From contig QLIY01000551.1 of the NCBI GenBank assembly GCA_003260075.1, positions 44,560 to 108,559 on the forward strand: 64,000 nt of DNA. The letters run 5' to 3'. Position numbers and translations under genes: made by a program. Under the pieces are notes generated by a model that saw only the letters and a program-made list of their open reading frames with translations, had not been told where the DNA came from and ran no database searches. The stretch is from Phallusia mammillata (Eukaryota > Chordata > Ascidiacea > Phlebobranchia > Ascidiidae). Positions 27,301 to 37,461 of this stretch are shown in pieces; position 1 is the stretch's first letter; each line of letters starts with the position of its first letter.

Positions 27301-30300
27301 AATGCCTTTTGCGCAATTCACAAGCTTTGCGTGATGCGAGTTCTTGCGTGTGTAGAATGCATTTTCGTTTAAACATTCAGCTAACGATGTGTTTATACTT
27401 GTGACTTCTATTTTTAATCGATAACATTTTTTTTCCTTTTTTGCCATTACGGGATCTGCCGTTCGTTAGTGTAGTGCCGAACGGTTTAATGTAGAGACGT
27501 GTATATATAGGCATGTTGAATAGCGTGTAAGTGCCTACACCAGTGGTTATCAACCTTGTTAGGCTTGCGGAACATTTATTCACACATTCCTCAGCAAAAA
27601 CTCCAAATTCCCCCAATTTTTGATAGCAGACGTTTTTAAAGTATAGAGATACTTGATACATAGAATATATATTTAGTTTGGAACTACAGTGATTCGTTTC
27701 AGAGGATTTGTATAATTGATATTTTCGCCAAAGCTTCTGGTAAAAAATCCACGATCTAACAAGACATAAAAGGCCAATGTTGTTCCATCAGTTTATTAGT
27801 GGAGAATTTCTGGATTGTTTTCGCTCTGAACTGCAACAGATGTTCGGTTGAATGCAGGTTTTCCGATTTTTGTCTTGTAGAAATCGATAAGCGTGCCTGG
27901 GGGGTCAGTTGCACCCCCAATTTTCGCTCCCTATCTCTGTCCAATTGATAACAACGCAATCTAGACTGAAAGATTGTCTGCGGTGAAAAACGGCAAAAAC
28001 AACCTTTTAACGTCGAATGTGACGTTTCAGTCACGTGACTAATTAAGGGATGAGTCAGTTTAAAATACAAAATATTATCGTCATGGCAACGTTTGCACAA
28101 CAATAAACGCGTCTTGGTCAGGGACGTGCTATACATTAAAAAATTTTCCACGTTTCCACAAGGGCTTTTGATATTATTCACAACTCTTTTCCGCAAGCCT
28201 TTAGTGCTGATATCTTCGTATTTAAGAGTTGTACGCCGGATATTAATTAAAGAGGTCCTTGTCGAAACGTAGATTATGTTTTACACACATTTAATTACAA
28301 ATTTCTACTGAACCAGACGTGACTTGCAAGTTTTAGTTTTGAATATTTAAAACTCTTAAACCAACTTAAAAACAGTCAAACCAGCAAGCTAGCTAAGAAA
28401 CATCAAATAAACAAACAGACCAATAAAAAAACAAACAAACAACAAACTATCAAACGAACACACAACAAAACAAACTCATGGGAAAATTACGGAATTCCGT
28501 CCACAGAAAGCCACACATATTCGTTCATTTGACCCTCCTGTTTGTTGACACTTTCCAGGAACCGCTATTAGTTTACGATGGGTCGGGTTTTGGGAAAGTA
28601 CGTAGTAAAAATGTTTTATCGCTCCAGAGGTCATGACCCCAGGGGGCGGGGTGGCACGTGAATGGTTACGTAATGGGGGGGGGGGCGTCGGGTTTTGGGA
28701 AAGTACGCAGTAAAAATGTTTTATCGTTTCCAAAGGTCATGACCCCAGGGGGCGGGGTGGCACGTGAATGGTTACGTAATGTATGCTACAGGTGTTGTGA
28801 CATTGGACTTTCCCAAATAGTATAAGGCAGAAGTTACTAACCGGGTAGGGATTTACTTTTATTTGTACGTGTGATCAGTGGTGGGATTCAAACTTGTTTG
28901 TCTGCTGGTTCTATCACAAAAGTCATATTTTTCAGCCGATTCTGTTACAAAAAGGGGGGGGGGGCTGTTAGTAACCAGTAATGCTAACCGGTTCGCTGAT
29001 CTCATATATTTAGTGAGACGGTTCTATAGAACCGGCGCAAAACGACTGATTCCCACCACTGCATGTGAGACACTTTAGGTCTGCGAATATGTTCTGTGAA
29101 GTTGATAGAAGGCCCAATTTTAAATGATCTTCGTATGGTTTAGCAACTATTATGCAGTCTATTTGGGAGGAATGAAAACGTTTTTAATTGTTATGAGAGG
29201 AATTCGTCGATAAAGGCTGGGAACTACACTCACACAAACGCTAAATTATATTCAAATAAGCAATTGTAACGGTTCGAAAAATCCGTAGTTACGATTTTGC
29301 ATCAAAGTAATTCACCAGATGAGGTTTACGGAATTTATGTTGGACTTTAACTATTTTCCACCCATCAGCAAATTTACATCTTAGGCATAGATAGAATTAC
29401 ACAGAGAGCGCGAATCATCGTAAAATACCCAAACCGCCAGCCAATACAACAACAGTAGTATTGTTTGCTCGACTAGTATCAAGTTTTACAATGCCAGGTC
29501 CCACTAATGTAGGTTTGCATTGTAGGTTGATTTTGCGAGCTACGTGCGGTTTTGCGAACATCCAATGAGCGCAGCTCAAATTTTCCGATCAGACTGCCTT
29601 CCCGTAAAACCACAAAACAAACAAGCAAGTGTCATTAGTTATATACGAGCCAAGACAGAACAAGAGTAGAACAAATAAAGGCAGCCCAAAGCAGCTATTG
29701 AGAAATCGTTAATAAACGACGGCGGGGATCAATAAATTTACGTTTATATCTGTTGGTTTTCTCGTTCGTGGCTCACCAGAGAAGTGTCTCTCCGCCTCAG
29801 CAAACCCACAAACTGCTCTTTTTCTCGGGTTTTTGCGTCGCGACGTCTTTTCAGCGTTTTACCTCACATCTGCAGTTCAGATCAGCTGTTTTTCGAGTTT
29901 TAAAGTAGATATGTTAAGAATTTAATGCACAGACAGGGTCAATATATGGTCATGGTGTACGTATGAAGTTTAAATTGTCTGTTTATCTGAGTTCTTAAAT
30001 GCAGATCGAGTTTAAACGGAAACAACGAAGAGCAAAGTTTGTTTTGTATCTGATTAACACAGCTACATACAAGCCCCTCGTTATTAGATAATAGTTTAGG
30101 TTTTGTAAGAAAAAAGGTTTCCGATCATTCAACTATCAACACTGGTTCTCAAATTTAAACAATCTTTTTGACAACTTATAGGTTTTCACTTGATTGTCTG
30201 ACTTAAAGTAAACGAGCTTAAAAAATTGAAATCCAAAGTTGTCGTTCTTGTGAAATGAGGAATCTTTACAGGTAGGAGCTGAACATTTTCACAACTCTTG

Positions 30301-33300
30301 CTATGCTGCTATAATTTACTAACCTAAAGTATCACTTATTTTAACATGAAACCAAAACTCAAAATAGTTTAAAAGTTGGACCAGATCTAAGAGTTTTTTT
30401 AAAGTCATGTGAATAAGCGTCGAAGGGTTCGAATAGTTATGGATTAGAATAATGCGAACTATTAACTATCGGTATTTCAGAACAAATAGTCAAGCTTCGC
30501 TACGATTCGAAAGAAAAAGACACGCTTTGCTATATACGAAATTGAAACTGACGATTTGTTAGGATTCGAAACAGTCAAACGCTTCTACTTAGGATTCGAA
30601 AACAGATACCGTGCCTAATTATAATTCGAAACAGACACTCGTGTGTAGTTAGAATTCAAGACTTTTGGCCAACTAGGGACTAAAACAAAAACCGTGTCTA
30701 AATAGGTTTCGAATCGGATAACCGTATTTTGATAATTTCGAATATCGATTCGCTTGCCGGGATTTGAATTGAGTTTCTAGGTTCGATGTAGCTTATCAAG
30801 ATGGCAACATTCACACAGTGTTCAAGCGAGTTACCGCGATATTACGGCGAACGTTGAAACAAACGACCATGTTTGAACATCAAACATATGTGCACTGCTG
30901 AACAAACACAGGCCCCGTATAACAGCGGTTTGGAACCTTCAGTATTGAAAAAGCAATTTTGCTGCGTTCCAACCAAACGACAAATTACTTAGAACCAAAA
31001 AATACATTTAATCGCCAACTTAACGTGGCACTAAGTATATGTTTCACTTCGACATGCGTTTTAATTATTTGATTACAGTGCTGTTTGGCAATTATTAAAG
31101 TATTATGTGCAATTACAATAGATGCCAAGATTTGGACAGATTGTATTGTTGTTAATCCAAGTCTTTGGTATGCAGCCGTTATCATAGAAGGGCCAAATTC
31201 GACCAATATTATTAGACCGTGGATTGCACCTTTATAGAATATGAGATGACCGTTGCTCACTAAACACGCTGTAATTAAGTTAACAGCAATAAGTCAAAAT
31301 CAGTGAAAATGAGAAGTCTCCTTTATAGTTTTATCAACTTTAGTTTATTACTTATCTCAAAAGGGAGACAATTACACACAAAACATTCATTTTCATGTAA
31401 ATATCTGTATTCAAAACAGTCGATGTGGAATTAGAGATAAAAACAATCAACTGCGTCAACGAAAATCGATTTGGGTGTGCGGGTCTTTTCGCACAAATGA
31501 TAACGAAAAAATTCTCGTCAATTGAGCTAACCTTTGTGTATTTACGCGCCTTTGTGATGTCACGCCCATTGTGTGCTGCCGCGATCGTTATTGTTACAAA
31601 CAAACGTTACAACATTGCGTCACTGTCCATTTATGACGTCAATATATGACGACAAACGCGTAGGAGGCCGTTTCTCAAAAGGACTTTGCTTTGGAAAACT
31701 TGTAAACGCAAATAATAAAAAGAAGCACGGTTTGAAGAGGTCTGTGCTTTCCAAGCTGAAAACTTAAGCATAAACAAGTCACAATAACAATATAAATCAT
31801 TCATTTAGCGATCAGAAGCCAAGTTCAAGTGATTGTATTCTCATGACCTTAGTAAACTCCTTTGTGTGAAGTCAAGTTTAGACCAAAATTCTGCCTTTCA
31901 TTGCAATTTATGATCTTTAAGGGGGGGGGGGGCGATAAGAAGCCAAGTTCAAGTGATTGTATTCTTATGACCTTAGTAAACTCCAAGTTTAGACCAAAAT
32001 TCTGCCTTTCATTGCAATTTATGATCTTTAAGATATACCTTATACGAAAAAAGATGATCAGATGATGTTAAAAAACACCCGTTACGGAACCCGAAATATT
32101 TAAGTACGACTCGATTGAAGTATTTTGCTTGACATGAGTCTAGAATTTACCTGAGTGTGACTCGATTATTTTGCTTGATATGACTCGAATAAAGTCGAGT
32201 ATTCTTCCTTTTATGACTCGAGTATTTTTCTAAGAGTGACTAGATTAAAGTTGTGTATTCTGCTTGATATGACTCGAGTAATTTGCTTTTTATAACTCGT
32301 GTGAAATAAAGTCGAGTGTTTCGTGTCTCGAAATAACCAATAAAATATTAAACCAAAATCTATATCCCAGTTTTGCATCCATAACGACTCACAAAAATGT
32401 CAATTCAGGATGTAAACATTTCTTCTTATTTGCAGATGATGGCCGACTTCTGTCCAGGTTACGCTCCGCTACGAGACGGGATGATGAACAACCGGCAACA
32501 TTGGAAGGACGCAGCCAGTAAGTTCGGCATCGAAATTGATTTTTATTTTTGTTTTGTTTCGGACATTAACGCTTTTCGCGGGAATATGCGTGTAAAGCTA
32601 GGAACTGTGCTGGGTCGCATATTCTAGTAGAACCAAACAGACCACTACAAAGTTATAGAACCAAATAGACCATGTTCAAGCTTCTAGAACCATTATAGAA
32701 CACGTAAAAGGTTTAAGAAACCAAATAAACCGTGTATAAGATTCCGGAACCAAATAGACGAGGTACAAGGTTCTAGAACCAAATAGACCACTTACAAGGT
32801 TTTGGAACCAAATAGACCATGAGCTTCTAGAACCAATTAGAACACGTAAAGAGTTCAAGAAACCAAATAAACCATTTATAAGATTCCAGAACCGAATAGA
32901 CCATGTACAAGGTTCTAGAACCATTCATATCAGAGTAGAAGTAAATGGCCACGCACAAGAACCAATTATTATGCGTACAAAGTTCTAGAATCATTGAATT
33001 AGAATATAATATTCTAGAACCACTTGAGTAGTGTACAAGGTTCTCGAACCAGTTATTAAAGTTACAATATTCTCGAACATACCAAGCAATCGTACGTCTA
33101 CAATTCTTTTTATTTTTTGCAGTCGCTCAAGGTCATGACCTTGACGCTCCGAAGACGCAGAAGAAGGATGAGGACGAATACGGAAGCTTGTGGGTGAAAT
33201 ACTGGAATATGGACCCCGAAAACTTTATCTGGGGCATCGACCCCAACGAAGTGCCCCCTGAGGTATGTGATGTAACATGGACAACATTTCACGGAATGAT

Positions 33301-35154
33301 GTTTAATGTGTTTATCACTGCGTCGTATAGCCTGCTTTTTGCGACGCATAACCGCATTAAATCGCAGTTATGTTGAAAAACGGCCTTTAGATTTTCTTCA
33401 CTAACTGTACAACCTCGGTAGTTAAGATGGATATATCTTTCAAAAGCCGTTCTTATCACAAAGCAACGCAACATTGTAGGGAACAAACTAATGTCAGTTT
33501 CTGTGTATTCCCTTGGGATAGCTAACAACCTAATTTTTCTTTGACGTTGGGTCCAATGTTGGGAAACTAAATAATTTAAATTCTCGCATCGATTTTCCAA
33601 CATTTGTGGTCTTACGAAAAACTGTTTAATCCTTTTCCATCGATCTCGTTCTTGTTTTGAGCAGATAGCGCGGGTTAACTAGGTTGCCGCTTGCAAATTC
33701 TACAGCTATCCACTCTTGTGCTAAAAACTTTGTCTTGACGGTTTTTGCCTATGATTTTGGATTCTATTCTTATTGCGGTTCGATCGGTGTATCAGGTTAA
33801 ATTTTTGCAATTGGGATACAGACATAGAAAGACATTAATAGAATAAACGTCACTTCAAATACTCTAAATCAGTGGTTCTCAACCTTTTTGCCTTTGTGGA
33901 CCCCTGTTGGTATTGTCAAGCTAATCGCGGACCCCTTTGAAGGTTTTGGTATTTTTTGTCCTTTTTTATTAACAAGCAAAAAAGGTGCAGAATATACCAA
34001 CCACGTTTGGTCCAGGACCAAAATTTCAATCACTTTGACCGGGATGCGGCATCGGAACTCAATAATAAAGAGCCATTACATTGCCACTGAAAATTTACCT
34101 CTGTTGCATCACAATGGGGTTAAAATGTCACAATGCATTTTGGTTTGTGGCGTATGAAGAACGATTTTAAACAAGTTTCATGCTATTTTAAAACGCTGAA
34201 ACATATTTTTTAAATAGCGCTTTATCAATATCGTTGTCTGCAAAATTGGGAAGTTGTGGCGGACCCCCTGAAAACGCGTTGCGGACCCCTGGGGGTCCGC
34301 GCACCCCCGGTTGAGAACCACTGCTCTAAATCATAGTTTAAACAATAGGATGTAGCCTACTAAGATTTTTGAAAGTGGTTACAAAAAAAATCAATAAATA
34401 TTTTATTCTGGGTTCGAATCCCACCACATGCTAGATTTTTCTAACCTGTGCCTTGCCATATAAGAATGCTTGGTGACCGGCTGATTCGGTATGATGCCTT
34501 TAATAGGCCTGGCGTACTACTATGATTTATATATGAGTGTGCTGTGTTCGCTGGTCTGCATCGACGCTTCAGGGCTGATCCCAGTTATGAATTTATGTTC
34601 ATCTTAAGTAATGCATTGTTAACAATTCGAAACGGTAAAGAGGCCAGCAACCTTGTTGGGACAATATAGGTTTAGAGAACATACCATCTTCTCTGACTTG
34701 TGCCAAAATAGATCATTAAACTTATGGACATTAGACACCTTTTTACCTAGGTCGACCTGTTGCTGCAAGGGGGGGGGGAACAATATCGGTTTAGAGAACA
34801 TGCCATCTTCTCTGACTTGTGCCAAAATATATCATTAAACTTATGGACATTAGACACCTTTCTACGTAGGTCGACCTGTTGCTGCAAAAATGTGATTTTT
34901 TTCTAATTTACACACAAGACATACACTAAACTTTAACGCAATAAACAAATCTCACTTGACAGGTCGTCATTGAGAAAGTGGTTTTCTCACCCAAAAAGAA
35001 GGCCAAACCGTCACCTGGTGGGGACAGAGAGGCACAGGGCACTGAAGTGAAGAAGAAGCGAAACCGGCGTAACAAGGTCGCGGCCGAAGAGCCTAACGCG
35101 CCAGGCGCCGCCACAGAAACTGAAAACAAAAGCAAAGCGTGCTTGGTGATGTGA
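12328..35154 (+). CDS. GAF-GAF cyclic nucleotide phosphodiesterase, PDE6-like, with CaaX box
   Basis: Hydrolyses 3',5'-cyclic nucleotide, probably cGMP, at membranes. Nineteen exons join in phase to 1122 residues: 12328-13130, 13512-13719, 14672-14839, 15390-15548, 16931-17020, 17686-17942, 18481-18544, 18719-18766, 19617-19751, 22334-22477, 22793-22939, 23610-23738, 23926-24035, 24575-24763, 25492-25636, 26661-26819, 32436-32517, 33123-33262, 34963-35154. All use GT-AG. GAF-A (about 275-470) and GAF-B (about 490-690) each carry the NKxnFx3DE signature ([24 protein letters not shown]). The PDEase domain has HNWRH (H760, H764), [10 protein letters not shown] (H807, D808), metal-ligand D919 in TACDL, and the purine-binding Q972 with F975. 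The tail is lysine-rich and ends CLVM. It belongs to the PDE5/6/11 group; CaaX and the N-terminus favour PDE6-like over PDE5 or PDE11. The start could instead be the Met at 12358. G-run duplicates of exons 5, 8, 12 and 16 must be ignored. Confidence 0.9.
12658..12909 (+). repeat. Coding tandem repeat in phosphodiesterase exon 1
   Basis: Residues about 111-194 are seven degenerate 10-13-residue units around S-D-P-x-x-A-K-D/G-M/T-T-L (for example [44 protein letters not shown]). The repeat lies between the N-terminal helical segment and GAF-A, in a basic, serine- and proline-rich linker that is probably disordered. Confidence 0.85.
13829..14224. mobile_element. hAT-type MITE in phosphodiesterase intron 2, perfect TSD
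   Basis: It begins GAGTGGTGGGATTCA and ends TGAATCCCCCACTG, flanked by attgtttg on both sides (13821-13828, 14225-14232). The interior has tandem sub-repeats of a 'atgacttttgtgatagaacc' unit. A second family member is at 28876-29061. Confidence 0.85.
15165..15312. mobile_element. Partial copy of the foldback MITE (intron 3)
   Basis: This matches the left arm and centre of the element at 6225-6527 (ggatctgttcataagtttaa ... gtaaatgctcatgccatcat). Confidence 0.6.
15575..15690. repeat. Contig overlap after phosphodiesterase exon 4
   Basis: A run of 24 G at 15600-15623 separates two copies of the intron 4 start (gagaaaaatatatttgttgc). The splice donor at 15549 is before the junction and intact. 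Confidence 0.7.
15999..16496. mobile_element. hAT-type MITE, perfect TSD, host of a nested element
   Basis: Terminal inverted repeats CAGGGCTGGGGAACCTGCGG and GGTTCCCCACCCCTG are flanked by gtctaccc on both sides (15991-15998 and 16497-16504). A second element interrupts it at 16163-16391. It lies in phosphodiesterase intron 4. Confidence 0.85.
16163..16391. mobile_element. Nested hAT-like MITE
   Basis: CAGCGGTTTACAAAC at the left and GTTTGAACACCACTG at the right are imperfect inverted repeats inside the 15999-16496 element. The flanking 8-mers match only partly, so the insertion is old or its ends are slightly misplaced. Confidence 0.65.
16600..17020. repeat. Contig overlap duplicating part of phosphodiesterase exon 5
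   Basis: The intron end plus exon 5 start appears at about 16612-16790, stops at a G run (16791-16802), and repeats at about 16803-16978 before continuing through the full exon (16931-17020). The first exon copy (16742-16790) is an artefact of the join. Confidence 0.8.
17060..17185. repeat. Contig overlap in intron 5
   Basis: The sequence around caacgtgtttcctgcagggt is present before and after a G run at 17101-17113. Confidence 0.7.
17525..17645 (-). mobile_element. SINE tail fragment, antisense
   Basis: This matches the 3' part of the tRNA-derived SINE seen at 60083-60215 and 34408-34605 (cataaattcataacttggat ... agccctgaagcgt ... ataccgaatca). Confidence 0.6.
17958..18122. repeat. Minisatellite, about 30-bp unit, five copies, intron 6
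   Basis: Units of ttaaaggaaaaccgattaca ctaaaaaagc recur from just behind the exon 6 donor at 17943. The array happens to be open on both strands. A TAA in the donor region separates it from the exon frame, so it is intronic. Confidence 0.85.
18250..18435 (+). mobile_element. tRNA-derived SINE
   Basis: An RNA polymerase III A-box-like TAGCTCAGTTGGTAGAGCG and B-box-like GGGTTCGAATCCC are followed by a non-tRNA body (gcttgccatatgggaatgct). The same module occurs at 20575-20803, 34408-34605, 45320-45690 and 55620-55995, so this is a dispersed family, not a tRNA gene. It lies in phosphodiesterase intron 6. Confidence 0.8.
18560..18766. repeat. Contig overlap duplicating part of phosphodiesterase exon 8
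   Basis: The intron 7 end and exon 8 start (acagtcaacatgtcaaaaat) occur at 18625-18662, stop at ten G (18663-18672), and recur at 18719. Only the second copy continues to a donor. Confidence 0.8.
18767..19016. repeat. Contig overlap at the start of intron 8
   Basis: About 110 bp after the exon 8 donor is repeated on the other side of a G run at 18883-18893. The second copy begins with cttgag, the last six bases of exon 8. Confidence 0.8.
19380..19546. mobile_element. hAT-type MITE in intron 8
   Basis: It begins CAGTGGTTCTCAACC and ends GGTTGAGACTCACTG. The flanks ctttatac and tttcatac match at 6/8. The interior resembles the 474-1033 element in reverse (gcaatctttggtggttttct). Confidence 0.75.
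19827..20032. mobile_element. hAT-like MITE in intron 9
   Basis: CAGGACTTCTCAAAC and GTTTGAGAAGCCCTG are near-perfect inverted termini. No clear target duplication is visible. Confidence 0.55.
20575..20803 (+). mobile_element. tRNA-derived SINE, cut by an assembly gap
   Basis: The A-box is at 20643 and the B-box at about 20688-20701. The body runs through tgccatatgg and ggtgaccggctgattcggta to the gap at 20804. A tail-like stretch (aacataaattcataactggg) precedes the head. Confidence 0.8.
20804..21085. other. Assembly gap (282 N)
   Basis: Ns inside phosphodiesterase intron 9, right after the SINE. They do not touch an exon in the reconstructed model. Confidence 1.
21390..21689. mobile_element. 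hAT-type MITE, perfect TSD, intron 9
   Basis: Ends CAGGGGTGAGCAACCTGCGG and GGTTGCCACCCCTG are flanked by aaatagat on both sides (21382-21389, 21690-21697). It shares the cctgcggcc start with the 15999-16496 element. Confidence 0.85.
22559..22789. promoter_or_regulatory. Cluster of TGACGT (CRE-like) motifs in intron 10
   Basis: TGACGT occurs six times between phosphodiesterase exons 10 and 11. Three copies are the full palindrome TGACGTCA (22648-22655, 22664-22671, 22782-22789), and the last abuts the splice acceptor. This is the core recognised by CREB/ATF factors. Similar motifs occur elsewhere in this window, so regulation is inferred only. Confidence 0.3.
23290..23636. repeat. Contig overlap duplicating part of phosphodiesterase exon 12
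   Basis: The intron 11 end and the first bases of exon 12 (acaatgttacgttgggtgat) end at a G run (23463-23473) and recur at 23610. The second copy is the complete exon and carries the HNWRH metal-binding motif. Confidence 0.8.
24090..24560. repeat. Dispersed repeat fragments in intron 13
   Basis: A block at about 24094-24175 (gatgatggcaacagcgattg ... tgctgtattctatatac) resembles 15705-15770. Another at about 24375-24440 (ccctgatgaaggcgacctgt) is matched antisense near 59525-59560. I cannot assign them to a family. Confidence 0.45.
26530..26696. repeat. Contig overlap duplicating part of phosphodiesterase exon 16
   Basis: The acceptor and first 36 or so bases of exon 16 (atggcgcacctcgtcacgag) occur at 26585, stop at a G run (26621-26629), and recur at 26661 in the complete exon. 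Confidence 0.8.
28570..28790. repeat. Contig overlap in intron 16
   Basis: A block of about 100 bp (gggtcgggttttgggaaagt ... gaatggttacgtaat) precedes and follows a G run at 28675-28685. Confidence 0.8.
28876..29061. mobile_element. hAT-type MITE, same family as 13829-14224
   Basis: It begins CAGTGGTGGGATTCAAAC and ends TGATTCCCACCACTG, with ggttctatagaaccgg inside. A G run at 28954-28964 shows that a middle portion is missing or unresolved. The flanking 8-mers agree at about 6/8. Confidence 0.75.
31808..32040. repeat. Contig overlap in intron 16
   Basis: About 110 bp (agaagccaagttcaagtgat ... ttgcaatttatgatctttaa) are repeated across a run of twelve G at 31921-31932. Confidence 0.8.
32100..32310. 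repeat. Degenerate tandem repeat around gactcgagta
   Basis: Seven or so imperfect copies of a 25-35 bp unit containing atgactcgagtattt and ttgcttgatatgactcg lie just before exon 17. Confidence 0.6.
32625..33075. repeat. Degenerate minisatellite, phosphodiesterase intron 17
   Basis: A unit of about 32-40 bp (gaaccaaatagaccatgtac aaggttcta) recurs a dozen times and fills almost the whole intron between exons 17 and 18. The open frame on the minus strand here is a by-product of the repeat. Confidence 0.8.
33870..34323. mobile_element. hAT-type MITE, perfect TSD, intron 18
   Basis: CAGTGGTTCTCAACC and GGTTGAGAACCACTG termini are flanked by ctctaaat on both sides (33862-33869, 34324-34331). Subterminal 'gcggacccc' repeats resemble those of the 9193-9672 element. 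Confidence 0.9.
34408..34605 (+). mobile_element. 5'-truncated tRNA-derived SINE
   Basis: It starts at the B-box (gggttcgaatcccacc). It runs through gcttggtgaccggctgattc to the tail agggctgatcccagttatga. Confidence 0.7.
34650..34888. repeat. Contig overlap in intron 18
   Basis: About 110 bp (aacaatatcggtttagagaa ... gacctgttgctgcaa) appear on both sides of a G run at 34769-34778. Confidence 0.8.
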
Positions 35155-35820
35155 CACCGCCACCATGCGGGAGTACTCGTGCGCCACGAACGCAAAACAC
35201 GGTCGTCGTCAGTAGCAACACACAAATAACGTCACGAGGCAGTTTGACGGCCGCATAATGGTTAAGTTTCCTTCGGAATTTCATCTATCTTACGGTTATA
35301 GTGAGGTGTATGTTTCGCTAAATGGCGTATTGTTGACAAGCAAAAGCATGCGGAAAAAGGTTTAAAACCCCCACAGGCGCATACTTTAGCCGCTCGTAAA
35401 GTCTGCCGTCCGATTTTGCTGATCAACCATCACTATTTCTATTTATTTCAACGACGATTTGATTTTGAAACGAATAATTTACTCAGTAAAAAGATGAAAT
35501 TCTTTAGTTTACATTTTACAAGATAAACCACTGAAATCTTCAAATAAGTAAGTTTTTTTAACAAAGCGTAACCATGCAACCCTGCAGTTTAACAGATGCT
35601 TCACATAGAGACAATCACATAGAAGAAAACCTATCCAGAAATATACTTTATAATTATCGTTTTAACCTTCAATTGCATTCCTTTCCTCGTGTTCTTCAGT
35701 TAATATTACTATTCTTCCTATTTTCTTCATGACTTATGCTCGTTTTTTCGCCCCTTTATTTTGTACAATTTTGTCCACAACAAAATGAGTTTTTACCGCG
35801 TGTTTTTCGTGTTTAATAAA
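35155..35820 (+). promoter_or_regulatory. Probable 3' UTR of the phosphodiesterase gene with AATAAA
   Basis: Non-coding sequence after the stop. The best candidate poly(A) signal is AATAAA at 35815-35820. The transcript end is inferred. Confidence 0.45.
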
Positions 35821-37461
35821 GCATCGATCATTTGACCGATCAAGATAACTGCATGCAGATGCATATTAAGCACGAAGCAACCAGTAAACACAAGCTTACT
35901 GCAGGATTCTACAACTTAAGGTAGGGTGCAAAACCGTTAGCTGTTCGTCAGCGTTAAAAGTTTTGCAGCTGGACTTGTGGTCCACATCAAGATTTTAACG
36001 AGAGACTTTAACACTTATTTTATTGCCATCTGCCTGACACTTAGTGGGGGGGGGGTGCGTTAAAAGTTTTGCAGCTGGACTTGTGGTCCACATCAAGATC
36101 ACGAGAGACTTTAACACTTATTTTATTGCCATCTGCCTGACACTTAGTTTAGCCCCGCTGAGCGCGTAGGTACATCTATTGGAAGGTAGGACCAAGAAAA
36201 AAGCTGTAGCCTATGTCCCGAAACCAAATTTCAGACCATTAAAACACATGCGGGGGGGGGGCATCTATTGGAAGGTAGGACCAAGAAAAAACCTGTAGCC
36301 TATGTCCCGAAACCAAATTTCAGACCATTAAAACACATGCCAAGCAAAATAGACCATATTAAAGGCACGGCTGTCATAAGTATATGATGCCATTTTGTTG
36401 CACTTTTCCTTTGGTGTGATGACAACGGGTATAGTTGAAATAGGTAAAACAATAGGTTTGCCAGGTCTAAAAACAGCCATATAATAGAGTAGATATGGTC
36501 ACCATTCATAACAGAACCTTACATTAGTTACGTAGTTAAGTTGCCATGTTCCAACAGTTCGGCCAGTTAAACTTCAAAGAGTAACTGACCCCGGGGGGGG
36601 GGTTTTGATTTCTATGGTTCAAAGTCACGTGGTTCTTGCAATAGAGTAACAGTGTCAGTGACGTATTATTTAGCGATGTCAACAAATAAACGTTTTTTTT
36701 TTAAAACAGACGATTTTCTTTTTTCAGTACTTTTCAGATGATGTCTACGGTAATTTGTTTTTGATGTGATACGCTACGCGACGATAATTTCTATTTCAGC
36801 TGTAACATTTCGTTGTTGTGCAATTTTTGAAATTGTTTTACCAGTTAGGTTTGGTTCTTTGCAGAAATTAAAGAGTCGAATACTGATTTAGTAATAAACA
36901 AAGCTGCTGGAAACTTCGTAAAATAAGTCTATTTTTCTTGTGTAGGTCAAATGTGGCAAAATGTAGTATAATTTCTTCATTTCAAGTCCGTGTTTGCATG
37001 TCAGAAAACCTCATTGGGGGGGGGGCAAGCTGCTGGAAACTTCGTAAAATAAGTCTATTTTTCTTGTGTAGATCAAATGTGGCAAAATGTAGAATAATTT
37101 CTTCATTTCAAGTCCGTGTTTGCATGTCAGAAAACCTCATTTTGAACATGATACTTACCACCAAAGTGCTAGACAGACTTACCCTTTTTTGTATGTAATT
37201 TAGGATTTACAAAAAGATGATAAACGTGTTTTTAAATTTTGTTACAATTTGACATAGGATCTATGGGGGGGGGGAACTTGCCCGTTTTTGTATGTAATTT
37301 AGGATTTACAAAAACATGATAAACGTGTTTTTAAATTTTGTTACAATTTGACATAGGATCTATACAAAAACAAACACGTATAGGCCTAATATTAAACTAT
37401 AATATATATAAACCTAATATTACATGTAGGTTTTTTACCTTCTGAAAAAGACTGACAAAAA
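35821..37461. other. Intergenic DNA with several contig overlaps
   Basis: No gene is visible. G runs at 36046, 36252, 37016 and 37265 each have near-copies on both sides (about 35945-36145, 36170-36345, 36900-37150 and 37180-37365). The run at 36593-36602 has no obvious duplicate. The spacer is therefore shorter in reality than it appears here. Confidence 0.65.

Larger units (their letters stand above)
26820..32435. other. Phosphodiesterase intron 16, long and repeat-bearing
   Basis: At 5.6 kb this is the longest intron of the gene. It holds a right-end hAT MITE fragment (26898-27078), a left-end fragment at 27541, G-run overlaps at 28675, 28954 and 31921, a MITE at 28876-29061, and loosely repeated 'gattcgaaac' and 'gactcgagta' tracts near 30480-30740 and 32100-32310. 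Open frames such as 27756-28196 show no coding features that I recognise. Confidence 0.6.

Noticed and set aside
27756-28196. A 146-residue minus-strand frame in phosphodiesterase intron 16
   Set aside because: No domain, no splice partner, composition like the surrounding intron; probably chance.
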